Of a stretch of DNA of 22,815 nucleotides, positions 14,736-22,347 are shown one piece after another. The first letter of the stretch is position 1. Each line of letters opens with the position of its first letter. The position numbers and the translations under genes were made by a program. This stretch comes from an uncultured Clostridia bacterium. Lineage in GTDB: Bacteria > Bacillota > Clostridia > Christensenellales > Borkfalkiaceae. Where the stretch lies: assembly GCA_934271735.1 (NCBI GenBank), contig CAKQSB010000022.1, positions 1-22,815 of the forward strand, given 5' to 3'. The notes under the pieces were generated by a model. It did no database searches and was not told the DNA's origin. It saw nothing but the letters and a program-made list of their open reading frames with translations.

Positions 14736-15296
14736 ATGAAAAGATCGGAAGAATATTCGGATCGATACCCGTTAAGGCGATACACAATCAACATTTTCGG
14801 CGTTATCGACGACGCTATGGCGCAGTCCGTAGTGGAACAGTTGCAGTACCTCGATTCAAAAAAAGCGGAGGAGATTACCATTCAGATAAATTCTCCCGGG
14901 GGATCGGTGACGGCGGGACTTGCAATTTATGACACTTTGAATTATGTCTCCGCAGATATCATTACCGTGGGACTCGGAATGTGCGCGAGTATGGGGGCGT
15001 TCCTGCTTTCGGCGGGAACGAAAGGAAAGCGCAAAGCCACGAAAAATTGCGAGATACTTATTCACCAGCCGCTCGGCGGAGCGCAGGGACAGGCGAGCGA
15101 TCTTATCATTGCCGCCGAGCATATCAAACGCACGCGCGACACGCTCAATCGGATTCTTGCCGAAAACACGGGCAAGAACGTGGAAATCATTGCAAGCGAC
15201 ACCGACAGGGATAACATTATGACAGCCGACGAAGCTTGCGCTTACGGGCTTATCGATCTCGTTATCCCGTGCAAAAATAAGGCGAGGGGGGACTGA
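14736..15296 (+). CDS. ClpP-like serine protease
   Basis: The 186-residue protein has the ClpP fold and complete catalytic triad: Ser85 in CASMG, His110 in ILIHQP and Asp159 in DTDRDN. The spacings of 25 and 49 residues equal those of classical ClpP. NSPGGSV (52-58) is the oxyanion-hole segment. ClpP forms a barrel that needs an AAA+ unfoldase to feed it; no ClpX or ClpA is next to it. The gene 4 bp downstream encodes a degenerate AAA+-like protein instead. An AGGAGG site stands nine bases before the ATG. Placement in this operon suggests a dedicated paralogue, not the housekeeping ClpP, but I cannot see the rest of the genome. Confidence 0.9.
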   Translation: MKRSEEYSDRYPLRRYTINIFGVIDDAMAQSVVEQLQYLDSKKAEEITIQINSPGGSVTAGLAIYDTLNYVSADIITVGLGMCASMGAFLLSAGTKGKRKATKNCEILIHQPLGGAQGQASDLIIAAEHIKRTRDTLNRILAENTGKNVEIIASDTDRDNIMTADEACAYGLIDLVIPCKNKARGD

Positions 15297-15300
15297 AACT

Positions 15301-16926
15301 ATGTTTGACATACATACCGAAGGCGCAATGTTCAACTATTTTATCGTAAACGCGATTTCGGGCGGGAATATCGACCGCGCGAAAGTGTTTCTCGCGTTCG
15401 GCGATATCTTTTTGAAAAGTACGGAAGAATCGAAGCGGTTATACGCAATCGTCAAAAGCGAATCCGTGGAAGAAGTCTCCACCGTGGCGGAATATAACCG
15501 CTACAAGCGAATCGAACAGTACTGCGGACTGTGCGGAATAGACGAGGGTATCCCCGCCGACGAAAAAGCGGCGACGGATATCAAAGGCTCGGCGCTTGTA
15601 GCCGCAACCTGTTCCCGTCTGATTTTAAACGACGTAACGACGGTGAACGGAAGCGTTCAGTCGCTTATGAACCAAGCCGAAACGGGCAAGATAATCGCTT
15701 TGAGAATCCTCGGATTTTTGCAATGCGAGGGCTTGCTCGTCAAAAAAAATCTTTCGGCGGGCGTGAAAAATCTGATGAAAGCGGCGAAGTGGGGCGACGT
15801 CCCTTCTGCGCTCGCGCTTATGAAATATTCCGAAAAATCTCGGGCGGAAGCGGGCGGAATACTCGCCGCCGCAGTTAAAAACACGTCTTACGAAAACATT
15901 CTCGCGGCGATCGAACTTCGTTACGGGATAAAATGCGATCGCCCGTCCGAGGAAACGGATCTTATCAAAAAGGCGTTCGCGCAGAAAAAATTCAATCCCG
16001 ATAACTATGATTATATGTGCGCGCGGCTCGTGTTCAGCGAAATTTTAAGCTTTAAGGACAAGGAAAAAATAATATTTTCCGAAAGCAAACAGGCTCTTTC
16101 CGAGGCGTGCGACCTGCCGCTTAAACTAAAAACCAAGGTCGAACCGAAATATTTCACCGAAAACCCCGAGTTTTCGCTGCCGCGCGAGGACGAGAAAAAT
16201 ATAGTTTATAAAAGTCTCGAAAATTATCTTTTCGCGGTTAAAAACGGCAAAGTCGGAGGGCTTACGCCTTGCTTATGCTCGGATTCGGGTTACGTTTTAA
16301 ACCTTTACGCCGAGTTTATCGGAAAGCTTTTCGTCGGCGCGAATATCGAGCGGATCGAAATAGCCGATCTTATCGCGGCGGACACTCAGTCCACGCAGAA
16401 CGATCTTTTCTTAAGGAGCATAAACGAAGAAAAACAGAACGTTATTCTGCTAAACTTCAAAGGCGATACCGACGAACCCGCCGTCGAATGGGCGAAAAAG
16501 ATCATAAGAAACGATTTTCGCAGTAAATACAGGCTCAATTCGCCCGCGGTTTCCCTTAATCTTTCTTCGGTTATCGTCGTTTGTTTAAGCGACGCGGAAA
16601 ACGCGAAGAAGATAAGCGGATTTACCGAAACGATAAAGCTCGCGAAAATCCGCGAGAGCGAAAAGCCGCTCGTCGTTAAAAACATCGCGGAAAAAACGGG
16701 GCGGGCATACGGATTCGAATCGGTTACGATCGATAAGGACGCTTTAAAGGATTTATGCGCGATGAACGCGGAAAAAACCGAGAAAATTCTCGAAAAAGTT
16801 ATCCGCGAAATTTGCGCGGGCGAAAAAGAAGCTAATATTTCTCACGACGGAATAAACGGCTTTCTGAAACAGAAAAGTTTCGACAACACTTACGGTTTCG
16901 GAGGTAAAATCAATGAAGACGTTTGA
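15301..16926 (+). CDS. Sel1-repeat protein with degenerate Lon-like AAA+ domain
   Basis: The protein has 541 residues. Residues about 124-175 have Sel1-repeat spacing (GKIIALRILGFLQCEGL, then AAKWGDVPSALALMKY), a helical scaffold for protein contacts. The C-terminal part (about 300-525) follows the AAA+ order: entry helix, Walker A region, Walker B strand, sensor-1-like SVIVVCLSD (423-431), and a lid (455-525) that closely resembles the Lon small domain. The nucleotide site is gone: where GxxGxGKT should be stands CSDSGYVL (326-333), and Walker B reads ILLNF without the acidic pair. No Lon protease domain follows. It starts 4 bp after clpP and overlaps the VirD4-like gene by 14 nt. It may be an adaptor or structural partner of ClpP (inference). 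Confidence 0.6.
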   Translation: MFDIHTEGAMFNYFIVNAISGGNIDRAKVFLAFGDIFLKSTEESKRLYAIVKSESVEEVSTVAEYNRYKRIEQYCGLCGIDEGIPADEKAATDIKGSALVAATCSRLILNDVTTVNGSVQSLMNQAETGKIIALRILGFLQCEGLLVKKNLSAGVKNLMKAAKWGDVPSALALMKYSEKSRAEAGGILAAAVKNTSYENILAAIELRYGIKCDRPSEETDLIKKAFAQKKFNPDNYDYMCARLVFSEILSFKDKEKIIFSESKQALSEACDLPLKLKTKVEPKYFTENPEFSLPREDEKNIVYKSLENYLFAVKNGKVGGLTPCLCSDSGYVLNLYAEFIGKLFVGANIERIEIADLIAADTQSTQNDLFLRSINEEKQNVILLNFKGDTDEPAVEWAKKIIRNDFRSKYRLNSPAVSLNLSSVIVVCLSDAENAKKISGFTETIKLAKIRESEKPLVVKNIAEKTGRAYGFESVTIDKDALKDLCAMNAEKTEKILEKVIREICAGEKEANISHDGINGFLKQKSFDNTYGFGGKINEDV

Positions 16927-18598
16927 AAAACTCATTAACGGTTACGAAAACACGAGTCTTTTGGACTACAGAAATCCCGACGTCAAACTCGCAAACACCG
17001 TTAAATTCGAGGACGTCGGGAACAGATATATGGGCGGAGTTTTAAAGGCAAACCGCTATATAAACGGCGAGCTTACGCAGACTTATTCGTCTGCGGACAC
17101 TCATATTTTAACTATCGCGGCAACGAGGGTGGGTAAAACCACCTCGTGCGTGATACCGCAGATTTATTCTTTTGCATCGCAGAAAGTAAAGCGTCCGATG
17201 GTTATTTCCGACCCGAAAGGCGAATTGTATCGTCTGCTTGCCGATTACCTTAAAAAACAGAGGTACGACGTGATGCTTTTAAATCTCCGCGACTATTCTC
17301 ACAGCGAATACTGGAATCCGCTCACGCCTGTTTACAGGAAATATCAGGAAGCGTTGAATGTCGAAGACGAGGTTAGTCTCGTTCAGGTCGAATGTCGGTG
17401 GTTCAACAAATTCAGAGGAGTGCTTTACGAAGATCAGTCGCTTTTAGACGAAGCCGTCGAACAGGTGAGAAGACTTATTATGTCGGATGTGGAAAGCGAA
17501 ATAGACACGCTTATGTACAATATGATCCCGCCCGACAACGCGCCAGATCAGTACTGGAACGAAGCCTCGAGACAATGGGGAAAAGCTTTGATTTTGTCCA
17601 TGCTCGAGGACAGCGTGCCGAAAAACGGGAAAAAGATTATCGACGAGGATAATTTTTCGCTCGATACGATGTTCAGAATTTTCGATAAGCTCAGCGAGGA
17701 AAGCAATTTCGACGACGACGATTATTTTTCTTCGAGGGGCGACGATTCAAGGGCTTATCAGAACGCGAAAATAGTCGTGCATAACCCCGCCCACGTAACG
17801 AGGTCGTGCATCGTCTCCTGTTTCAACACAAAAGTTCAGGCTTATAAAAACAGCGGAATCAGACTTCTGACCCGCTGCAACAGCTTCGAAATGTCGCGGC
17901 TTACTTCGGGAAAACCCGTCGCCGTGTTTATCGCTTATCCCGACGAAAACAAGGTGTATTATCAGATAATAAGCTCGTTTGTGCAGAGCGCGTATAAAAG
18001 CCTTATCGATTTCGCGAACGAAAAACCCGGCGGAAAACTGGACGTTCCTTTTTATTTTATGCTCGACGAATTCGGGAATTTTCCAAAGATTCCCGATTTC
18101 GAAACGGTGATCAGCGCGTGCGGCGGGCGAAATATCTGGTTCGACATAGTTTTGCAGAGTTTCGCTCAGCTTAATAACGTTTACGGGAGCGATACCGCCG
18201 AAATTATCCGCGATAACCTCAATATGCACATTTTCCTCGGGAGCAACAATCCTTCTACGCTTGAGGAATTCAGCAAGGAATGCGGAGAAACGACGAGAAT
18301 TTCGCCTATGAGCGCGCTGAACGGCGACAAGAAAGAAATCAGTCAGTTTACTATGGAAACGGTAAGGCTTGTTCCCAAAAGCGCGCTCACGCAGCTCGGC
18401 GCGGGCGAGTGCGTCGTTACCGAAGCGAATTGCGGCTACGTTCTGTTTTCCAAAATGGAAAGGTATTTCACCTGCAAGGAGTACGCTCGTCTCGTTTCGG
18501 CTTCGGAGAAAGATTACGTATCCGATATGAATCCGCTCGAGAAAAAGTACGATTACGTTTGGGTTTCGAGAGTGAAAAGACCTAAATTCGATTTTTAG
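16913..18598 (+). CDS. VirD4/TraG-type DNA-pump ATPase lacking the membrane anchor
   Basis: The protein has 561 residues. Walker A AATRVGKTTS (about 69-78), ISDPKGELY (about 99), and Walker B MLDEFGNFPKI (about 383) followed by a Gln-rich-loop-like LQSFAQLNNVYG are those of type IV coupling proteins and the HerA/FtsK ATPase class. Coupling proteins normally begin with two membrane helices; here a soluble chain of only about 65 residues precedes the Walker A strand and no hydrophobic segment is seen. The start is well fixed by GGAGGT and a 14-nt overlap with the preceding gene. Neither relaxase nor VirB4 is present nearby, so conjugation is not supported. A soluble hexameric DNA motor or DNA-loading factor is an alternative. 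Confidence 0.85.
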   Translation: MKTFEKLINGYENTSLLDYRNPDVKLANTVKFEDVGNRYMGGVLKANRYINGELTQTYSSADTHILTIAATRVGKTTSCVIPQIYSFASQKVKRPMVISDPKGELYRLLADYLKKQRYDVMLLNLRDYSHSEYWNPLTPVYRKYQEALNVEDEVSLVQVECRWFNKFRGVLYEDQSLLDEAVEQVRRLIMSDVESEIDTLMYNMIPPDNAPDQYWNEASRQWGKALILSMLEDSVPKNGKKIIDEDNFSLDTMFRIFDKLSEESNFDDDDYFSSRGDDSRAYQNAKIVVHNPAHVTRSCIVSCFNTKVQAYKNSGIRLLTRCNSFEMSRLTSGKPVAVFIAYPDENKVYYQIISSFVQSAYKSLIDFANEKPGGKLDVPFYFMLDEFGNFPKIPDFETVISACGGRNIWFDIVLQSFAQLNNVYGSDTAEIIRDNLNMHIFLGSNNPSTLEEFSKECGETTRISPMSALNGDKKEISQFTMETVRLVPKSALTQLGAGECVVTEANCGYVLFSKMERYFTCKEYARLVSASEKDYVSDMNPLEKKYDYVWVSRVKRPKFDF

Positions 18599-18607
18599 GA
18601 GACGCAT

Positions 18608-19873
18608 ATGGAAATAAGCAAAAAAGATATACAGGACGTTCTCGAAAGGGAAAAAGTCGTTACCGTTCCCGATTTGCAAGTTGAATTTTCTTCGGGGTAC
18701 AAGGAAACGAGAAGAATTATCCGCGAAATGGAAGAGGAAGGGACGATTCGCTTTCGGGGCGGGTTGGAATTCGTAGCCGAGGAAAAAAAGAAATCCGTAA
18801 CTCTCGAGGAGTATCTTTCGCCGCGCGATAAGACAACCGAAAACGATCGTCTTATCGCCCGCGAACGCGAAATCCGCTTGTGTCTGAGAATGCTCGAAGA
18901 GGCTTTCGCCGAAATCGAGAGCCGGTCCGAAGACAGGAAAAATTTCCGCAAGGAAGTATTGCAATATTGCCGGAAAACCAGAATTTTTTCTATGGCGGAT
19001 TTCGGAAATTATTTCGCGATTTCTTTTTCGAAAACCGCGAAAATCGTCGGTAATATCGCAGATCTCGGCGCGCTCGCGAAAATCGGCGCGAGATATTTTT
19101 ACAGAGAAAACGCGCGTTTCACGGCGTTATGCGAGGGCAAAAACGAAGACGAGGAAGAAGAGGACGACGATAACGACGATAACGACGATGAGGAGGAAAA
19201 CGTCGGAAACCTTTTCGAGGCGGCGGATGAAGATAATATCTACGGAGAAAATCTTTTCGACGACGATGACTACGACGGAGTTTTCGACGAGGACGAAGAA
19301 GACGAAGAGGATAACGACGATGAAGACGAAGAAGACGAAGAGGATAACGACGATGAAGACGAAGAAGACGAGGACGAAGACGACGATTTCGACGATAAAA
19401 CGAGTTTTCGCCGTTTCGGCGACGAAGATTTAAGAAGAGCCGCCGCTTTCCGTAGTCGCGGGCTTGACAAGCAGTATGATTATATGCAAAATGTGTCGTT
19501 TCCGCCGAGCGTTGCCCGCGATATGGAAAAGGAGTATAAAAAGCGTTTGAAATTCCTTAAAGACAACGACGGTTCGGGCGACCGACATCTGCCTTTCGGA
19601 CGGGATTTCGTATGTCTCGAAAAGTTCTTCGACGGCGATAACGTCAAAAAATATTCTTTCAGCCTTTTTTGCACGATGAAACTTTTCGAAACGGTTAAAG
19701 AATATAAAAAGACGGGCAGACAAAGCGCGATAAGCTACGCCGAAAAACAGTACAAAAAGGCTATGAAACAAGGCGAAAGCACGCTTGCGGTCGTTTATAT
19801 CGACCTATCTTGCAGACTTCGTATGTACACGGACGAGGAGTTCGACGGAATGAACGGAGGCGATAAAAACTGA
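18608..19873 (+). CDS. Winged-helix protein with long acidic tract
   Basis: The protein has 421 residues. Residues 4-56 (KKDIQDVLEREKVVTVPDLQ, then RRIIREMEEEGTI) form a winged helix like the FtsK gamma domain, which reads DNA orientation. A second helix-turn-helix-like unit lies at about 118-160. Residues about 178-262 are almost only Asp and Glu, built partly from 11-residue repeats. The last 150 residues are basic and helical. The gene starts 10 bp after the VirD4-like gene with GGAG upstream, so the two are probably one functional pair: a motor and its DNA reader or regulator (inference). The acidic part may mimic DNA or bind basic partners. Confidence 0.7.
   Translation: MEISKKDIQDVLEREKVVTVPDLQVEFSSGYKETRRIIREMEEEGTIRFRGGLEFVAEEKKKSVTLEEYLSPRDKTTENDRLIAREREIRLCLRMLEEAFAEIESRSEDRKNFRKEVLQYCRKTRIFSMADFGNYFAISFSKTAKIVGNIADLGALAKIGARYFYRENARFTALCEGKNEDEEEEDDDNDDNDDEEENVGNLFEAADEDNIYGENLFDDDDYDGVFDEDEEDEEDNDDEDEEDEEDNDDEDEEDEDEDDDFDDKTSFRRFGDEDLRRAAAFRSRGLDKQYDYMQNVSFPPSVARDMEKEYKKRLKFLKDNDGSGDRHLPFGRDFVCLEKFFDGDNVKKYSFSLFCTMKLFETVKEYKKTGRQSAISYAEKQYKKAMKQGESTLAVVYIDLSCRLRMYTDEEFDGMNGGDKN
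19289..19384 (+). repeat. 33-bp in-frame minisatellite in the acidic tract
   Basis: Units 19289-19321 and 19322-19354 differ at one base, and 19355-19384 is a partial third. Each encodes EDEEDEEDNDD. The length probably varies between strains by slippage without breaking the frame. Confidence 0.85.
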
Positions 19874-19890
19874 GTTTATAATTTTCTTTT

Positions 19891-19937
19891 CAGCCGCAGG
19901 CGATTGCGTTTAACGCAATCGCCTGCGGCTGTTTTTT
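19891..19937 (+). terminator. Operon terminator built from the element-1 end sequence
   Basis: An 18-bp perfect stem CAGCCGCAGGCGATTGCG (19891-19908) with its complement (19914-19931) has loop TTTAA and is followed by six T. The stem is nearly the same sequence as the terminal repeats of the 3843-4117 element and the palindrome at 6177-6214. Confidence 0.9.
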
Positions 19938-20028
19938 ATGCGACGAAAAGATAAAAGAAAGATAAAAGCGGGGCGGAGAAATATGCCGATTTTGCGACAA
20001 AAAATATCGTTTTTATAAAAATCCGGTA

Positions 20029-20057
20029 TTGACAATCGGTTGTCGATATGTTACAAT
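20029..20057 (+). promoter_or_regulatory. Strong sigma-A promoter of the serpin gene
   Basis: TTGACA (20029-20034), a 17-bp spacer and TACAAT (20052-20057) preceded by TGT (extended -10). The start codon is about 50 bp downstream. Confidence 0.85.
20031..20044. promoter_or_regulatory. Possible operator overlapping the serpin -35
   Basis: GACAA (20031-20035) and TTGTC (20040-20044) form a short inverted repeat covering the -35 and spacer. The position suits a repressor site, but such a short palindrome can arise by chance. Confidence 0.3.
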
Positions 20058-20109
20058 GTCGGTAGCCGAAAGTATTTTCGCTTTGATTTTTTCGGCAAAG
20101 GAGGAAAGA

Positions 20110-21363
20110 ATGAGGAAAAAAATACTGAAAATTGCGGCGTTTTGTCTGGCGGTTTTCACCGGAGCGGCTTTTACGGGTTCGTGTAAATACGCTAAGAAAA
20201 AAATAAAAGCCGAGGAGCTTACCGCCGTCTATTCGTTTTCGAAAAACATCGGCGAAAGTTCCGGCGATACGGTTTACGGTATAGATAACTTCGGCGCTGA
20301 GCTTTTAAAAGAGGTTGTAAAGGATAAAAAAGGCGTCAACACGCTTGTTTCTCCTCTTTCCGCGGCTGTCTGTCTTGCTATGATTGCAAACGGCGCCGAG
20401 GGCGAAACTCTCGGTGAGTTCGAGAAGGTCCTCGGCGGCAATATTTTCGATATAAACGCCTTTTTAAACGGCATTATTTCGAAAAACGACGAGAATGTGA
20501 AACTTGCCGATTCCGTGTGGATAAGAAACGGTGAGGTGAATATCGAGGAGAGTTACCTCAAAACGGTTAAGGAAGTTTACAATTCCGAAATTTACAAGTC
20601 GGATTTCGACGCGCAGACGGTAAAAGACGTGAACAACTGGTGCGCGAACAAAACCGACGGTATGATTCCCGAAATTATCGAAAGAATCGAGAGGTACGAC
20701 GTTTTATACGCGATAAACGCGCTTTTGTTCGACGCCAAATGGCAGAACAAATACGAGAAAAAGAACATTTACAAAAGAAATTTCGTTTCTTACGACAACG
20801 TGACGAAAAGCGTGGATATGATGCATTCTGCGGAAGACGCGTATCTCGATTTCGGCAACGCGCAAGGCTTTTTAAGGGATTATCTCGGCGGAAATTATTC
20901 TTTCCTCGGGATTTTGCCGAACGAGGAAACCGATATTTACGATTTTGTCGGAAGTTTAACGGGCGAAAAGTATTATAACGCTTTTAAAAGCAGAAAATCG
21001 GTACGCGTGAACGCCGGTATTCCCGAGTTTACGTTCGATTATTCCGCAAACCTTTCCTCGCAGCTTCAGGCGATGGGCATAAAAAAGGCGTTCGATCGCG
21101 ACGAGGCGGAATTCGATAAGATGGGCAGAACGGCGGACGATAACAATTTGTATCTCGGATATTTTTTGCAGAAAACGAGGATAGAACTCGATCGTAACGG
21201 AACGAAAGCCGCGGCTATCTCTTTCGGCGGCGCGAAAGGAAACGACGTAGCTTCACAACCCGAAGAAACACATACGATTATCTTAAATCGTCCGTTTATG
21301 TTCGGAATCGTGGATAACTCTACGGGTTTGCCGTTGTTTTTAGGAGTTGTTACGAATATATAA
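20110..21363 (+). CDS. Secreted serpin, probable lipoprotein
   Basis: The 417-residue protein has serpin features through the chain: SPLSAAVCLAMIANGAEG near residues 82-99, NALLFDAKW, and the C-terminal RPFMFGIVDNSTGLPLFLGVV. The hinge before the reactive loop is NGTKAAAIS (363-371), close to the EGTEAAA of inhibitory serpins, so a working protease trap is likely. Counting 15 residues from the hinge Gly puts the bait bond near N378-D379 (inference). The N-terminus has a signal peptide, and FTGSC at 21-25 can serve as an imperfect lipobox, suggesting surface anchoring. I start at 20110 because AAAGGAGG stands five bases before this ATG; a start at 20029 would lie inside the promoter. It is monocistronic. 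Confidence 0.9.
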   Translation: MRKKILKIAAFCLAVFTGAAFTGSCKYAKKKIKAEELTAVYSFSKNIGESSGDTVYGIDNFGAELLKEVVKDKKGVNTLVSPLSAAVCLAMIANGAEGETLGEFEKVLGGNIFDINAFLNGIISKNDENVKLADSVWIRNGEVNIEESYLKTVKEVYNSEIYKSDFDAQTVKDVNNWCANKTDGMIPEIIERIERYDVLYAINALLFDAKWQNKYEKKNIYKRNFVSYDNVTKSVDMMHSAEDAYLDFGNAQGFLRDYLGGNYSFLGILPNEETDIYDFVGSLTGEKYYNAFKSRKSVRVNAGIPEFTFDYSANLSSQLQAMGIKKAFDRDEAEFDKMGRTADDNNLYLGYFLQKTRIELDRNGTKAAAISFGGAKGNDVASQPEETHTIILNRPFMFGIVDNSTGLPLFLGVVTNI

Positions 21364-21394
21364 CATTAACTCGATAATTTGAAAATTCGATAAC

Positions 21395-21431
21395 AAAAAG
21401 ACTATGGAAAAATTTTTTTCGTAGTCTTTTT
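21395..21431. terminator. Bidirectional terminator after the serpin gene
   Basis: AAAAAGACTA (21395-21404) pairs with TAGTCTTTTT (21422-21431). T-runs follow on both strands, serving the serpin gene and the convergent minus-strand gene. Confidence 0.8.
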
Positions 21432-21476
21432 TTTGTTTCTGAGTGATTTGACGTTTCGGTTTCGTGCCGCTTTATT

Positions 21477-22232
21477 TCAGGACGCCTTGTATTTCGAAAC
21501 GAGCTTGATAAGCTGCGTAAGTTCGGAGGAGAGTTCCTTTCTTTCTTCGCAGGTAATCGATCTCGACGAATAAAAATTCACCTTTTTTTCGAGCAAACAA
21601 ACGAGAGCTTGTTCTTCCGCCGTAAGTTCGTGCCGTTTCAGTTTTTCGAGATATCCGAGTATCTCGCCGAAGTTTATTCCGTATCCGATATCGTCGCTTT
21701 GCCCGGTCGGTTTAAAGGTTTCGAGCCGCTCGATCCGTTTAACGGGAGTGTCGAAAAAAGCGCGTTTCACAAGCGACGGGTTAAGGCCGTTTTCGCTGCC
21801 GCAAAATTCGTTGTCAAAGCTGTCCGAAAAGCCGTCCCGATTTTCAACATCGGATCGCGAAAGTCCGTCTATAAGTCGTTTTTCTCGTATATTCAGCTTT
21901 AATCGGGAGTTGTATTGCAGGCATAAAAGTCCGTAAAAAGCGAAACTTAACGCGGACATAAAAAGCCCGCCTATGCAGGATAAAACGAAACTCTGTTTTA
22001 CGGGTTTCGAGATAAGGTCGCATATGGTTTTAATAACGGAAAGTGTGTAAACGGAGAGCGTGAGCGCGAGAATCGAAGTTTTGTCGGCTCTTTTCACGCG
22101 GTAGCAAAATATGCCTATTATAAAAAGCGTCAAAAATACGAGCGCGATTGCGGACGGAACGATCAGGGGATAGAAAATTCCCAGATCGGGTTTGGAAACA
22201 AGGCGGAACAGTTTCATTGCAATTTCTTTCAT
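21477..22232 (-). CDS. Membrane protein of unknown function, three TM segments
   Basis: This is a 251-residue protein I do not recognise. Three hydrophobic segments lie in the first ~115 residues (PSAIALVFLTLFIIGIFCY, ILALTLSVYTLSVI, CIGGLFMSALSFAFYGLL). A soluble tail of about 135 residues follows, with a variable acidic part and a helical end (ELTAEEQALVCLLEKK). The first ATG has no ribosome site; the ATG five codons later (MKLFRLV) is an equal choice. It is divergent from spoIIID, and both read out of the same 115-bp spacer. Confidence 0.65.
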   Translation of the reverse strand: MKEIAMKLFRLVSKPDLGIFYPLIVPSAIALVFLTLFIIGIFCYRVKRADKTSILALTLSVYTLSVIKTICDLISKPVKQSFVLSCIGGLFMSALSFAFYGLLCLQYNSRLKLNIREKRLIDGLSRSDVENRDGFSDSFDNEFCGSENGLNPSLVKRAFFDTPVKRIERLETFKPTGQSDDIGYGINFGEILGYLEKLKRHELTAEEQALVCLLEKKVNFYSSRSITCEERKELSSELTQLIKLVSKYKAS

Positions 22233-22262
22233 ATAAACGAATTGTTTACATTTCGCGGTTGA

Positions 22263-22268
22263 ATTATA
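22263..22268 (-). promoter_or_regulatory. -10 box of the minus-strand membrane gene
   Basis: TATAAT on the minus strand lies about 30 bp before the ATG. The -35 region is poor but overlaps an inverted repeat TAAGT/ACTTA (about 22280-22295), and ATCCTAA occurs on either side of that repeat. Confidence 0.4.
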
Positions 22269-22319
22269 CAGCTAAATCCTAAGTTTTAAGACTTAATATC
22301 CTAAACGGAAAAGCGGCGG

Positions 22320-22328
22320 CATAAAATA
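22320..22328 (+). promoter_or_regulatory. Candidate mother-cell (sigma-E/K-like) -10 of spoIIID
   Basis: CATAAAATA matches the -10 form used by mother-cell sigma factors (CATAnnnTA). A matching -35 is not clear. spoIIID is known in Bacillus to be read by sigma-E, so the match is expected but not proven. Confidence 0.35.
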
Positions 22329-22347
22329 AGACGAGGGAGGATACGTT

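Noticed and set aside
17747..18964. 405-codon minus-strand frame opposite the VirD4-like and winged-helix genes
   Set aside because: It is the antisense shadow of two well-supported genes; the translated residues show no domain.
6428..19873. Complete integrative conjugative element
   Set aside because: The VirD4-like ATPase and SNF2 helicase suggest it, but no relaxase, VirB4, integrase, excisionase or att repeat is seen in the window.
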